A DNA stretch of 64,000 nucleotides from Yersinia vastinensis (GTDB lineage Bacteria > Pseudomonadota > Gammaproteobacteria > Enterobacterales > Enterobacteriaceae), in NCBI RefSeq assembly GCF_902726565.1, contig NZ_CACVAF010000009.1, positions 62,001 to 126,000 of the forward strand, written 5' to 3'. The notes under the pieces were generated by a model. The model was given only the letters and a program-made list of their open reading frames with translations. It did not search any database and was not told where the DNA came from. This document shows positions 47,260 to 56,756 of this stretch, piece after piece. Positions within the stretch are counted from its first letter, which is position 1, and each line of letters starts with the position of its first letter. The translations under genes were made by a program, and so were the position numbers.

Positions 47260-48522
47260 TTATTTAAACTCAATGATATCGTATTCATTATTATTGGTTT
47301 CAGGAGGCATGACAATATGTTGTCCAGCCGTCAGCCCTGCTGTGATCTCTGTTTTTATGGCACTTCTTCGTTTAATGCTTACTTTGGATTTAATGGCTGT
47401 ATCTTTTTCTGGTTGGTAAATATAGATAAAATAATCCCCATTTTTGCCAGAGACAATACTTTCTGTCGGAACTAGTAATACGTTATCATTTTCTTCCTGC
47501 AATATAATCTGTATTTCAATCGACTGTCCTCTCTTTAACGGAAAAATACTTTCTTGATACGGTACAAGTTTGGCTTTGAACTTACCATTTTCAACAATGG
47601 TTGATACCGACTCAATGAGGAGAGGGACATTCTGACCATTTATTTGTGAAACGATATGGCTCTGCGGTATGATTTTATCGAGATAATACTCACTGAAGTA
47701 AACATTAAAATAGTATGATTGTAAATTATCTATTATTGCGATTTTTTTACCGGGTTTTATCTGCTGACCTAACTCAATATCCAGAACAGATAATGTTCCA
47801 TCAATTGGTGCAGTTATTACTAGCTGATCCATACCATCTTCAATCATTCCCATCATTCTCTCTAGTAATGAAATAGAATTCTCTATCTCCTTAAATTGTG
47901 ATGGAAATGATTTTTTATTTTTATCATTATGTTCCCGCAATATGTCAACTTTTATCTGCCAGTTTCTTAGCATGCCAATTTGGTTTTCTAATTCAGATTT
48001 GGCAATCATTGATTTCCTATCTAGTACTTGATGTCTGTCTAATGCTTTAGAAATGACAGCTATTTGATACTCTGCGTCTTGCAAGTTTATTTTTGTGTCT
48101 CGATTATCTTGCTCAAGCTGCATTTTTATATTACGCAGGTTATTTATTTTTTCTGCAATATTCGCTATTCTAGATGTTGCTTCTAGCATAAAGTCATAGT
48201 TTGATAAATTGGCAATAACATCACCTTTAGCCACAGTATCAAAGGCCTGCTTTGTGATATCTATAACTTTCCCACCGCGTTCACTTGAGATAATTATGCT
48301 CTCCTTTGGTACTGTAATTGCCCGTGTAATGAGTAGATCTTGATACGACTCTGGCTTAATTTCATGAAAGATAACATCCTCTCGCGAAACTAGGAGTGCT
48401 CGCTGAATTGTTGATAAATAATATACAGAGTAAAGGCTGCCAATAAACAGCATTAGCACGAAAATAATAATTAATTTAGCGCTGTTATTTATATGTTTTT
48501 TTGGTTCTATTTTTATATCCAT
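47260..48522 (-). CDS. HlyD/MacA-type periplasmic adaptor subunit
   Basis: 420 residues. One N-terminal helix anchors it in the inner membrane (about 17-37, LIIIFVLMLFIGSLYSVYYL). A long coiled coil is expected from about 120 to 215 (SRIANIAEKINNL.., NKKSFPSQFKEI). Lipoyl-like halves flank it (AFDTVAKGDVIANL, LVITAPIDGTLSVLDIELGQ) and a beta domain follows. Such adaptors link the ATPase-permease pair to a TolC-type outer-membrane channel; no such channel is encoded here. Confidence 0.82.
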   Translation of the reverse strand: MDIKIEPKKHINNSAKLIIIFVLMLFIGSLYSVYYLSTIQRALLVSREDVIFHEIKPESYQDLLITRAITVPKESIIISSERGGKVIDITKQAFDTVAKGDVIANLSNYDFMLEATSRIANIAEKINNLRNIKMQLEQDNRDTKINLQDAEYQIAVISKALDRHQVLDRKSMIAKSELENQIGMLRNWQIKVDILREHNDKNKKSFPSQFKEIENSISLLERMMGMIEDGMDQLVITAPIDGTLSVLDIELGQQIKPGKKIAIIDNLQSYYFNVYFSEYYLDKIIPQSHIVSQINGQNVPLLIESVSTIVENGKFKAKLVPYQESIFPLKRGQSIEIQIILQEENDNVLLVPTESIVSGKNGDYFIYIYQPEKDTAIKSKVSIKRRSAIKTEITAGLTAGQHIVMPPETNNNEYDIIEFK

Positions 48523-48527
48523 GGGTA

Positions 48528-50915
48528 TTATTTATTTCCAAAAATATTCAATGATTTGCTGCTAAATATGAGTGTGACAACCATGACTGTAATTACACTT
48601 AACATGAAAATAATAAGTGCGCTGGTGGCATAAATATAAGAAATACTATTCACTAAGGGGTATTGACTGAGCCAGCGTTGCAATAATAAAAAACTGATAG
48701 GAAGTGATATTCCAGCGGCTATCACTATAGGGATTAGGTTTTGTTGTATAAAAAATATAACATTAGTATAAATAGAACCACCTATTGACTCCATTATTTC
48801 TAATGTTTTCCCTAGTCGTTTTGTTTCTGAAGTACCAACTATAATGGTGCTGATGAGTATTAATATTACAGAAAGTAAGGTGGCCATATTAATGGTCTCT
48901 TTCATAAGTTTGTTATTGTTAAAGTAATCTTGATGTAATTCATTGGCGGATTTTATCTGTTCAGTGCTAACGTTATAGTGTTTTAATATTTTCTCTACAG
49001 CAGCGCGATCTGTAATGTTATTTAGCTTGATTGCAGCATAGCGTTGGGCACTGTTCTGAATAAAAATAAGTAACGGAGATGATACATCCTCTCGCTCGGC
49101 AAGATGGAAATCATCGATAACTCTAAGGATTCTTACGGTCTGCGGTGTACCGCTTTCGTTAATGTAAAATATGTTATTCAATACCTGATCATAGGAATAT
49201 AGCCCCATTAATGCCAAAAAAGACTTAGTAGCAATAGCATGGTGCATATTATTACTGGTGCTCGGCAATATTAGATTATTATCACCTGCAAGTGTTTTTA
49301 TCCCCCATGTATTAATGAAGTGCTTATTTACATTTAGTGTGTTAACCGTAATAAGTTTATCTTTCTCCTGTTGATTGTGGTGAAAAATAGAAATATTTCT
49401 TCTCGACATATCAAATGGACGCCAACTGCTCATCGCTATATTTTTGGTGCGAATTTTTTTATTTAATTCATCTTGTAAGCTATTAATCAACACCTGGGAT
49501 TTAAGGTCATCATTTAATGCAAAAGTCACTACATTATTTTTCTCATAGCCGAAATTATTGTTTTGCATCAAGTATATTTGCGTCATGATACCTGCCCATA
49601 AATAAATGATGATGCCAGCAATAATAATTTGCAGACAAAACATAATGCGATGCATATTCTGAGTATGAGTTTGTCGAGCATAAATACTGTCATAATAGAT
49701 ATGGCTAGGGAGTGATAGTGTAAATAAGAATAAAATATGAGCAAGCAAAATGGCAATGTACGTTGCAGCTAAAGTCATAGAAAATGCGGTTAAAAAATCC
49801 TGACTACCTTGAGTCAGTATGAGTTCTCTGACGTTATCAGAAAACTGTGTGAGTGATATTAAAATGAAAAGAACCAATAGAAGCATAAATACAGTTTGTA
49901 ATGTTGCGATGAAAAAAGATTCAATCAGTAGTTGATACAGAGAGGCTCCGACGGCTTTTTTCACATAGAAACTGTTTTTCTTATTGTTGTTAATGACATT
50001 ATTAATGTTGAAGAAGTTCATGGTCGTGGTTAAAAAAACAAACAAACCTGTAGCGTATAAAATATTTAAATATGCGCTTGACACAACGGAACTCATTTCA
50101 TCGGGGAGTGCATTGTCATAATGGATATCAGTGATATTGCGGACTGATAATTGAATGAACTCTTCAGGGCTAAAGGGTGCACCAGGAAGTTGGGGGGCAT
50201 GTTGGCTAATGTGTGAATTCAATTGTTTAATATTAGGCTTTATTCCCGATTCCATAGTGATAAAAACGTAGGCGTGCGTGTCATACCAATCGTGCCTTTT
50301 ATCATGGTAGTTCTCTATTATGTCAGGAGACAATGTGACGAAAGCTCCGGTTTTAAAGCGACTGGATTTATCAAGTTCAACCATATCTTTAATAATGAAT
50401 TGTCCTTTATCTCCGAGTGTAATGACGTGGCCCTGCGGAGTATCTAAATGAAGATATCGATGGTTGAACTCGGGGGTGATAATAATTTCGTTATGTGCCA
50501 AGTGAGAGGGCTTTTGTCGAAAAGGGTTTACGGCATCAAAAAAATCAGTGCTAACTGCATAGATATCTACATCAGAATATGTCTTATCGTTAACCTGCAA
50601 GTGAGTAACAATACGAACCATAGAATCCACGCGTTTGATATTTTTATCATTCTTTAAAACGGAAGTCAGCGGTAAGGGGGATTGTGCTGATTTTACTTCA
50701 TCACCATTGGGCAGGTTAAACTGTGTTTCTATCCGATAAATATCATTGTAATTGTTATGTTGTTTTTCAATGCGATCATCCGTTAAATAAAGAAGTAAAA
50801 CTAAGAACGAGGAGATTAATCCAATGGCTGTTACTATTATGGCTAACAGGCTTGATAATGGACTTATTTTCAAATCATTGAAAAATTCACTTGTCAGCAT
50901 ATGGAAGTATCTCAC
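48528..50915 (-). CDS. FtsX/MacB-like ABC permease (large, two-module)
   Basis: 795 residues, low complexity in places. Helices are visible near 22-42 and 285-310, around 335-355 and 380-405, then a second set near 425-450 and three close to the C-terminus (from about 690). Each half has a membrane-plus-periplasmic pattern like the MacB_PCD and FtsX families, as in antimicrobial-peptide exporters of the YknZ/BceB kind. It sits five bases before the adaptor gene. The substrate is presumably the XyeA product or the cell's own immunity cargo. Confidence 0.8.
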   Translation of the reverse strand: MRYFHMLTSEFFNDLKISPLSSLLAIIVTAIGLISSFLVLLLYLTDDRIEKQHNNYNDIYRIETQFNLPNGDEVKSAQSPLPLTSVLKNDKNIKRVDSMVRIVTHLQVNDKTYSDVDIYAVSTDFFDAVNPFRQKPSHLAHNEIIITPEFNHRYLHLDTPQGHVITLGDKGQFIIKDMVELDKSSRFKTGAFVTLSPDIIENYHDKRHDWYDTHAYVFITMESGIKPNIKQLNSHISQHAPQLPGAPFSPEEFIQLSVRNITDIHYDNALPDEMSSVVSSAYLNILYATGLFVFLTTTMNFFNINNVINNNKKNSFYVKKAVGASLYQLLIESFFIATLQTVFMLLLVLFILISLTQFSDNVRELILTQGSQDFLTAFSMTLAATYIAILLAHILFLFTLSLPSHIYYDSIYARQTHTQNMHRIMFCLQIIIAGIIIYLWAGIMTQIYLMQNNNFGYEKNNVVTFALNDDLKSQVLINSLQDELNKKIRTKNIAMSSWRPFDMSRRNISIFHHNQQEKDKLITVNTLNVNKHFINTWGIKTLAGDNNLILPSTSNNMHHAIATKSFLALMGLYSYDQVLNNIFYINESGTPQTVRILRVIDDFHLAEREDVSSPLLIFIQNSAQRYAAIKLNNITDRAAVEKILKHYNVSTEQIKSANELHQDYFNNNKLMKETINMATLLSVILILISTIIVGTSETKRLGKTLEIMESIGGSIYTNVIFFIQQNLIPIVIAAGISLPISFLLLQRWLSQYPLVNSISYIYATSALIIFMLSVITVMVVTLIFSSKSLNIFGNK

Positions 50916-51033
50916 TTGTTTTAATGAAATTTAGTGATGTTATTTCTTTAAATTATTTATTTTAATTATCGTATCAACACTAAAATATATTATATTTCTA
51001 TTGCAATGCTGAAAATATACTGAGTAACAGTTA

Positions 51034-51064
51034 GGATTAAGATGTTAATGAAACACCTTAATCC
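51034..51064 (-). promoter_or_regulatory. Hairpin between the precursor gene and the export genes
   Basis: Perfect 8-base stem GGATTAAG / CTTAATCC with a 15-base loop, 30 bases after the precursor stop on the minus strand. No T-tract follows, so it is not a classic terminator. It could stabilise the precursor mRNA or attenuate the downstream genes. Confidence 0.35.
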
Positions 51065-51092
51065 AATATATTAAAAAATGTCATTGATTAAC

Positions 51093-51293
51093 TTATTGTT
51101 GAGTAAAGCTTTTTGACCAATTCCATGCGGTTATTTTGGTATTGGTTCCGTTGTTTTTTAAATTTTCTATTTCATGGTCATTTATAGAGAGCGAATTATT
51201 TTCAAATGATGCTTCTAATGACGCTAACTTGGTTCTCAACATCATTAAATTTGTCTTGTTTGTTTTTCCGTCAGTTTGGTGTGAAATATGCAT
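51093..51293 (-). CDS. xyeA: XyeA-like RiPP precursor peptide
   Basis: 66 residues when begun at the second ATG (51293), where GGAGA lies six bases upstream; the first ATG (51305) has only a distant AAGGA. The leader (about 1-50) is polar and helix-prone (LMMLRTKLASLEASFENNSL). The core end reads TAWNWSKSFTQQ (55-66), carrying Trp57, Trp59 and Phe63. Each aromatic starts an aromatic-X-X triad, the target pattern of three-residue cyclophane enzymes. It is the promoter-proximal gene of the minus-strand cluster ending in xyeB. Confidence 0.7.
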   Translation of the reverse strand: MHISHQTDGKTNKTNLMMLRTKLASLEASFENNSLSINDHEIENLKNNGTNTKITAWNWSKSFTQQ

Positions 51294-51492
51294 ATAATTC
51301 TCCATTTAAATAATATCCTTTAGATGTTACTGAAGCTTGGTAAGTGTTCAGCCATTTATTTGTAATTCTTTTTTTGGACTTTATCAATGTTTTTTATTTC
51401 TGATTGTCACATAGCCTCTAATTAATTTTATTGTTATTTAAATTATTTTTTAGAACTAAATGTAACGATGATGATGATAAGTTTTTTATCAA
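51294..51492. promoter_or_regulatory. Probable promoter region of the RiPP cluster
   Basis: About 200 AT-rich bases before xyeA. No regulator gene or confident operator was found. The frmA-fghA terminator lies at its far end. Confidence 0.4.
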
Positions 51493-51514
51493 ATAAAAAG
51501 CCCCAAAAGGGGCT
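51493..51514 (-). terminator. Terminator of the frmA-fghA operon
   Basis: Stem AGCCCC / GGGGCT with a four-base loop, followed on the minus strand by TTTTTATTT. It lies 40 bases after the fghA stop. Confidence 0.85.
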
Positions 51515-51553
51515 GGTAATATTTATTATTGATAATTTAGTTAGTTGCGACAG

Positions 51554-52399
51554 TTACGGGTGTAAATATTCCGCATGGAAGCGCAAGTGATCCTCAATAA
51601 AAGTCGCTATGGTGAAATAGCTATGATCATAACCAGGTTGAATACGCAGAGTCAGCGGCCAGTCACGTTGACGCGCGAGTTCAGCCAGTTTTGCTGGCTG
51701 CAACTGGTCAGCCAGGAACTGATCACCATCACCTTGATCAACCAACATGGGTAATGTGGTTTGGGCATGAGTAAGTAAATGGCAACTATCATATTGCAGC
51801 CATTGGCTTTCATCCGCACCTAAATATGCTGTAAAGGCTTTGCGGCCCCAAGGGACTTGGCACGGATTGACGATCGGTGCGAAAGCAGAAGCAGATTTAT
51901 ACTGACCAGGATTGCGTAAGGCGAGCATTAGTGCTCCATGGCCCCCCATTGAGTGACCACAGATAGATTGATGCTCTTGGTTAACACTAAAATGCTGGCG
52001 GATTAGCGCTGGTAGCTCTTGGCTAATGTAATCGTACATTCGAAAATGCTCTGACCAAGGCGCTTGCGTTGCATTTAGATAAAAACCAGCGCCTTGCCCC
52101 AAATCATAGCTATCATCATTGGGCACTTCATCACCACGTGGGCTGGTATCGGGCATCACCAATACCAATCCGAGTTCGGCAGCAACTCTTTGTGCGCCTG
52201 CTTTCAGGGTGAAATTTTCATCATTACATGTCAGCCCTGAAAGCCAATAAAGCACGGGAGGAGGATTATCATCCCGTGGCGGTGGCAGATAGATGCTGAA
52301 AGTCATATTACAATTCAGGCTGCTGGCGGCGTGGCGGTAGCGTTGCTGCCACCCACCAAACATCCGGTGCTCTTCGAGAAGTTCAAGTGACGTATTCAT
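51554..52399 (-). CDS. fghA: S-formylglutathione hydrolase (FghA/YeiG/FrmB family)
   Basis: Serine hydrolase converting S-formylglutathione to formate and glutathione, the second step of formaldehyde detoxification; 281 residues. The nucleophile elbow is [21 protein letters not shown] and [12 protein letters not shown] are conserved family stretches, and the C-terminal His is in GYDHSYF. E. coli has two homologs (FrmB and YeiG, the latter near folE); this one is close to folE but also adjoins frmA. It lies 20 bases after frmA. Confidence 0.93.
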   Translation of the reverse strand: MNTSLELLEEHRMFGGWQQRYRHAASSLNCNMTFSIYLPPPRDDNPPPVLYWLSGLTCNDENFTLKAGAQRVAAELGLVLVMPDTSPRGDEVPNDDSYDLGQGAGFYLNATQAPWSEHFRMYDYISQELPALIRQHFSVNQEHQSICGHSMGGHGALMLALRNPGQYKSASAFAPIVNPCQVPWGRKAFTAYLGADESQWLQYDSCHLLTHAQTTLPMLVDQGDGDQFLADQLQPAKLAELARQRDWPLTLRIQPGYDHSYFTIATFIEDHLRFHAEYLHP

Positions 52400-52419
52400 G
52401 CGTTGTCTGCCTCCTTGCC

Positions 52420-53592
<1,173 letters not shown>

Positions 53593-53703
53593 TTATATAA
53601 ATATATTCTTTATGTATCATATATGTTGCATGTGGCTGTTCGTGATGATAGCCCATGATCATTGTATGAATTATGACCGTAAACTGGGGTTGTGCTTGCT
53701 CAA

Positions 53704-54573
53704 TTACGGCATTTCCGTCTGTTCAATGATCAGTTCTTTGAGTGCGCGGACATTAGGGCTAAAGGCATCTTTGCGCCAAATCAACCAAGTCGAAGTGTTG
53801 GCGATATCAGGTGGCAGCAAATGAACTTGTACCCGCTCATGCCCTGGTAGCAAAGCCAATACCGAGTGTGGAATTAGCGCTAACCCAGCACCGCTGGCCA
53901 CGCAGGCCAGCATGGCATGGTAGGACTGAATTTCCATGATTTGCCCAGGTAGTGCGCCAGCTTGACGGAACCAACTCTCCAGTTGCAGCCGGTATGAGCA
54001 ACTGGGGCGAAAAGCAAACAGTGTTTCGTCCACGGCGTCTTGGGCTTGTTCAATAGGGTGGTGATCAACACAGGAAATGATCACTAATTTTTCGTCGAAG
54101 GAGCGGCAGCCGTGCAGCTCATCATGCTGTACCGGGCCATCGACCAGCGCGGTTGCGAGTGTACCCGCCCGCACTTGTTCAATGATCTCGCCGGAAGTGC
54201 CGGTGGTCAGTGACAAGGCAACTTTAGGGTAGCGCTGGTGATAAGACGCCAGCAAGCTGGGTAAGCGAGTGGCCGCAGTACTCTCCATTGAACCGAGTGG
54301 GAAATGGCCCGCGGGTTCACCAGCATGGGTAATGCGCATTGCCTCTTCACTCAGTGCCAGAATTCGGTTGGCGTAGCAGAGAAAATTATGGCCCATAGGC
54401 GACAGACGCAGGCGCTGTTTTTCACGGATAAACAGATCAGCCCCTAGCTCAATTTCAAGCTGGCGTAAGCGTGTCGTCAAGTTTGAAGGGACGCGGTGCA
54501 TTTGCTCCGCTGCTCGGGCAACGGAACCGGTTTCTGCCACGCAGCAAAACATGCGTAGCTGGGTCAGATCCAT
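53704..54573 (-). CDS. LysR-type transcriptional regulator (YneJ/PtrR-like)
   Basis: 289 residues. The N-terminal helix-turn-helix (about 1-60, MDLTQLRMFCCVAETGSVAR, RVPSNLTTRLRQLE) is intact and an effector domain follows (from about 90, LGSMESTAATRLPSLL). It resembles E. coli YneJ/PtrR. It is divergent from an MFS carrier, the typical layout for an LTTR and its target; the effector is unknown. Confidence 0.85.
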   Translation of the reverse strand: MDLTQLRMFCCVAETGSVARAAEQMHRVPSNLTTRLRQLEIELGADLFIREKQRLRLSPMGHNFLCYANRILALSEEAMRITHAGEPAGHFPLGSMESTAATRLPSLLASYHQRYPKVALSLTTGTSGEIIEQVRAGTLATALVDGPVQHDELHGCRSFDEKLVIISCVDHHPIEQAQDAVDETLFAFRPSCSYRLQLESWFRQAGALPGQIMEIQSYHAMLACVASGAGLALIPHSVLALLPGHERVQVHLLPPDIANTSTWLIWRKDAFSPNVRALKELIIEQTEMP

Positions 54574-54710
54574 GAGTGTTCTCTTTTTGTGATGAACTTA
54601 GTGAGTATTATTCATTTTTTGTGATTCTAATGCTCAGGCATGATATTGGCAACTTTCTTTTAACAGACTGGCAGATCAATTCACTGGCAGAGCAATATAG
54701 GGTAGGGCGG

Positions 54711-55862
54711 ATGGCACTAAGAATTGCATTAAGTGGTTTCTTGGCATTAGTGGTTGCGATGGGAATTGGTCGCTTTGCTTTTACCCCACAAGTGCCTCTT
54801 ATGATTGCGGAACACCAATTTACACTAACAGGTGCGGGGCTGGTGGCGGCGTTTAACTACTTGGGTTATCTGTTCGGTGCCTTTGATGCTATGCGTGCCA
54901 GTCGCCATGTTGAGCGCCGTTTATGGCTGGGATTATGGGGGGCGGTGACTCTAACGCTGCTATCAGCTATCGTCGATGGCCCGTGGTGGCATGGTCTGGT
55001 GCGTTTTGTGATTGGTTGGGCCAGCGGTTGGTCAATGGTGCTAATTGCTGCTTGGACGAATGAACGACTGGCGCATTTTGGTCGCCCGGCATTGAGTGCG
55101 GCGGTATTTGCCGGGCCAGGGGCGGGGATATTCATCAGCGGTATGCTGGCCGTCCTAATCCATAGCTATGAATTATCTGCTGCTGAAGCCTGGCTAGTGT
55201 ATGGCGGATTGGCACTGATTATTATTGCGACGATCAGTATTAATCTGCCGCGGAGTGGGGAGCTTCACCGTCCACATATTGCCGCTGTTCCACTGACCTT
55301 AACTCCGGCATTGAAACGCTTGGTATGGAGCTACAGTTTGGCGGGGTTTGGCTATATTTTACCCGCGACGTTTTTATCGCAAATGGCTACCTCTCGGTTT
55401 CCAGATAGCCTTTTCGCCCAATTTGTCTGGCCTGTTTTTGGCGGTGCAGCCGTGATTGGTATCATCATCGGTATTCTGACGCGCCATTGCCTGACTTCCC
55501 AAACTCGGCTGGCATTGACACTTTGGATTCAGGCTTTAGGGGTGCTGTGTGCCGAATGGGTACCGGGCGTGAGTGGGTTAGCATTAGGTGCATTACTTAC
55601 CGGCGGCGGATTCCTCAGTGTTGTTCAACTTTCACTGCAACATGGCCGCGAACTGGCACCGGAACACACTCGCTATATGGCCGGTTTGCTGACCACCGGC
55701 TATGCTATCGGGCAACTGGTTGGTCCAATATTGTCTGCAATATCAACAGCATTAACCCACCGGCTAGAGCCTGCACTCTATGTGGCTGTCATCGCGCTGA
55801 TTATTGCGGGCGGATTAGTGATTAAAACCCCAGCCCGCGCTCGGGAAACTGTCACGAATTGA
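54711..55862 (+). CDS. YbfB/YjiJ-family MFS transporter
   Basis: Twelve-helix inner-membrane transporter of the YbfB/YjiJ family, about 383 residues from the ATG at 54711 (MALRIALSGFLALVVAMGIG). That start places the first helix at residue 1-25. The longer frame beginning at 54576 adds 45 residues without similarity. Family features are ALVVAMGIGRFAFTPQVPLM and FNYLGYLFGA. Substrate unknown. It is likely controlled by the divergent LysR gene 138 bases away. Confidence 0.85.
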   Translation: MALRIALSGFLALVVAMGIGRFAFTPQVPLMIAEHQFTLTGAGLVAAFNYLGYLFGAFDAMRASRHVERRLWLGLWGAVTLTLLSAIVDGPWWHGLVRFVIGWASGWSMVLIAAWTNERLAHFGRPALSAAVFAGPGAGIFISGMLAVLIHSYELSAAEAWLVYGGLALIIIATISINLPRSGELHRPHIAAVPLTLTPALKRLVWSYSLAGFGYILPATFLSQMATSRFPDSLFAQFVWPVFGGAAVIGIIIGILTRHCLTSQTRLALTLWIQALGVLCAEWVPGVSGLALGALLTGGGFLSVVQLSLQHGRELAPEHTRYMAGLLTTGYAIGQLVGPILSAISTALTHRLEPALYVAVIALIIAGGLVIKTPARARETVTN

Positions 55863-55947
55863 ATGTTTGTCAGGTGCTGGCAGAGATGCAGCTCTTTCAT
55901 CATGATATAAAGAACAATCACAGATGAATAACAATCACTGGATAATC

Positions 55948-55979
55948 ATTTTGCTCTCCACTAAAGTGGGGAGCAAAAT
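55948..55979 (+). promoter_or_regulatory. Strong hairpin in the MFS-folE intergenic region
   Basis: A 14-base stem ATTTTGCTCTCCAC / GTGGGGAGCAAAAT with a TAAA loop and one G-T pair, 85 bases after the MFS stop and 60 before folE. No T-run follows, so it may be a weak terminator, or a leader element of folE. Confidence 0.5.
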
Positions 55980-56039
55980 CTGAACGTGATCTGCATCATG
56001 TTTATCCCGCTCAGATACGTACGCCTGTTGGAGAGAAAA

Positions 56040-56702
56040 ATGTCATCGCTGAGTAAAGAAGCTGAGCTGGTTCATGAAGCATTGCTGGCCCGTGGACTCG
56101 AAACCCCATTGCGCAAACAAGAACTAGACGCCGAAACGCGCAAGACCCGGATTCAGGAACATATGACGCAAGTCATGCAATTGCTGAATCTTGATTTATC
56201 TGACGATAGTCTGGCGGATACGCCAAGACGTATCGCCAAGATGTATGTTGATGAGATTTTCTCCGGACTGGATTACGAAAATTTCCCTAAAATCACCTTG
56301 ATCGAAAATAAAATGAAGGTCGATGAGATGGTCACTGTGCGGGATATCACCTTGACCAGCACCTGCGAACATCATTTTGTGACCATCGATGGTAAAGCAA
56401 CGGTGGCATATATTCCGAAAGATAGCGTGATTGGTTTGTCCAAAATTAACCGTATTGTGCAGTTTTTCGCCCAGCGTCCACAAGTACAAGAGCGACTGAC
56501 ACAGCAAATCTTGCTGGCGTTGCAGACTTTGTTGGGGACTAATAATGTCGCAGTTTCTATTGATGCTGTGCATTATTGCGTAAAGGCGCGTGGTATCCGT
56601 GATGCTACCAGCGCCACCACCACAACATCACTGGGTGGATTATTCAAATCCAGCCAAAATACTCGCCAGGAATTCCTGCGTGCAGTACGCCACAACGGCT
56701 AA
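56040..56702 (+). CDS. folE: GTP cyclohydrolase I
   Basis: Converts GTP to dihydroneopterin triphosphate, the first committed step of folate synthesis; 220 residues (222 in E. coli). The zinc-binding and catalytic motif CEHH ([15 protein letters not shown]) is intact, and [15 protein letters not shown] is conserved. The ATG at 56040 with GGAGAG upstream matches E. coli; a longer frame upstream is not supported. It precedes yeiB, as in E. coli. Confidence 0.95.
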   Translation: MSSLSKEAELVHEALLARGLETPLRKQELDAETRKTRIQEHMTQVMQLLNLDLSDDSLADTPRRIAKMYVDEIFSGLDYENFPKITLIENKMKVDEMVTVRDITLTSTCEHHFVTIDGKATVAYIPKDSVIGLSKINRIVQFFAQRPQVQERLTQQILLALQTLLGTNNVAVSIDAVHYCVKARGIRDATSATTTTSLGGLFKSSQNTRQEFLRAVRHNG

Positions 56703-56756
56703 TTAATCTTTTGTCAGAATGGGCACCATTGGGTGCTCCAAAACAGGATGTCGGGT

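Noticed and set aside
53612-53824. Plus-strand 70-codon frame between frmA and the LysR gene
   Set aside because: It runs into the antisense of the LysR gene; no start signal or similarity.
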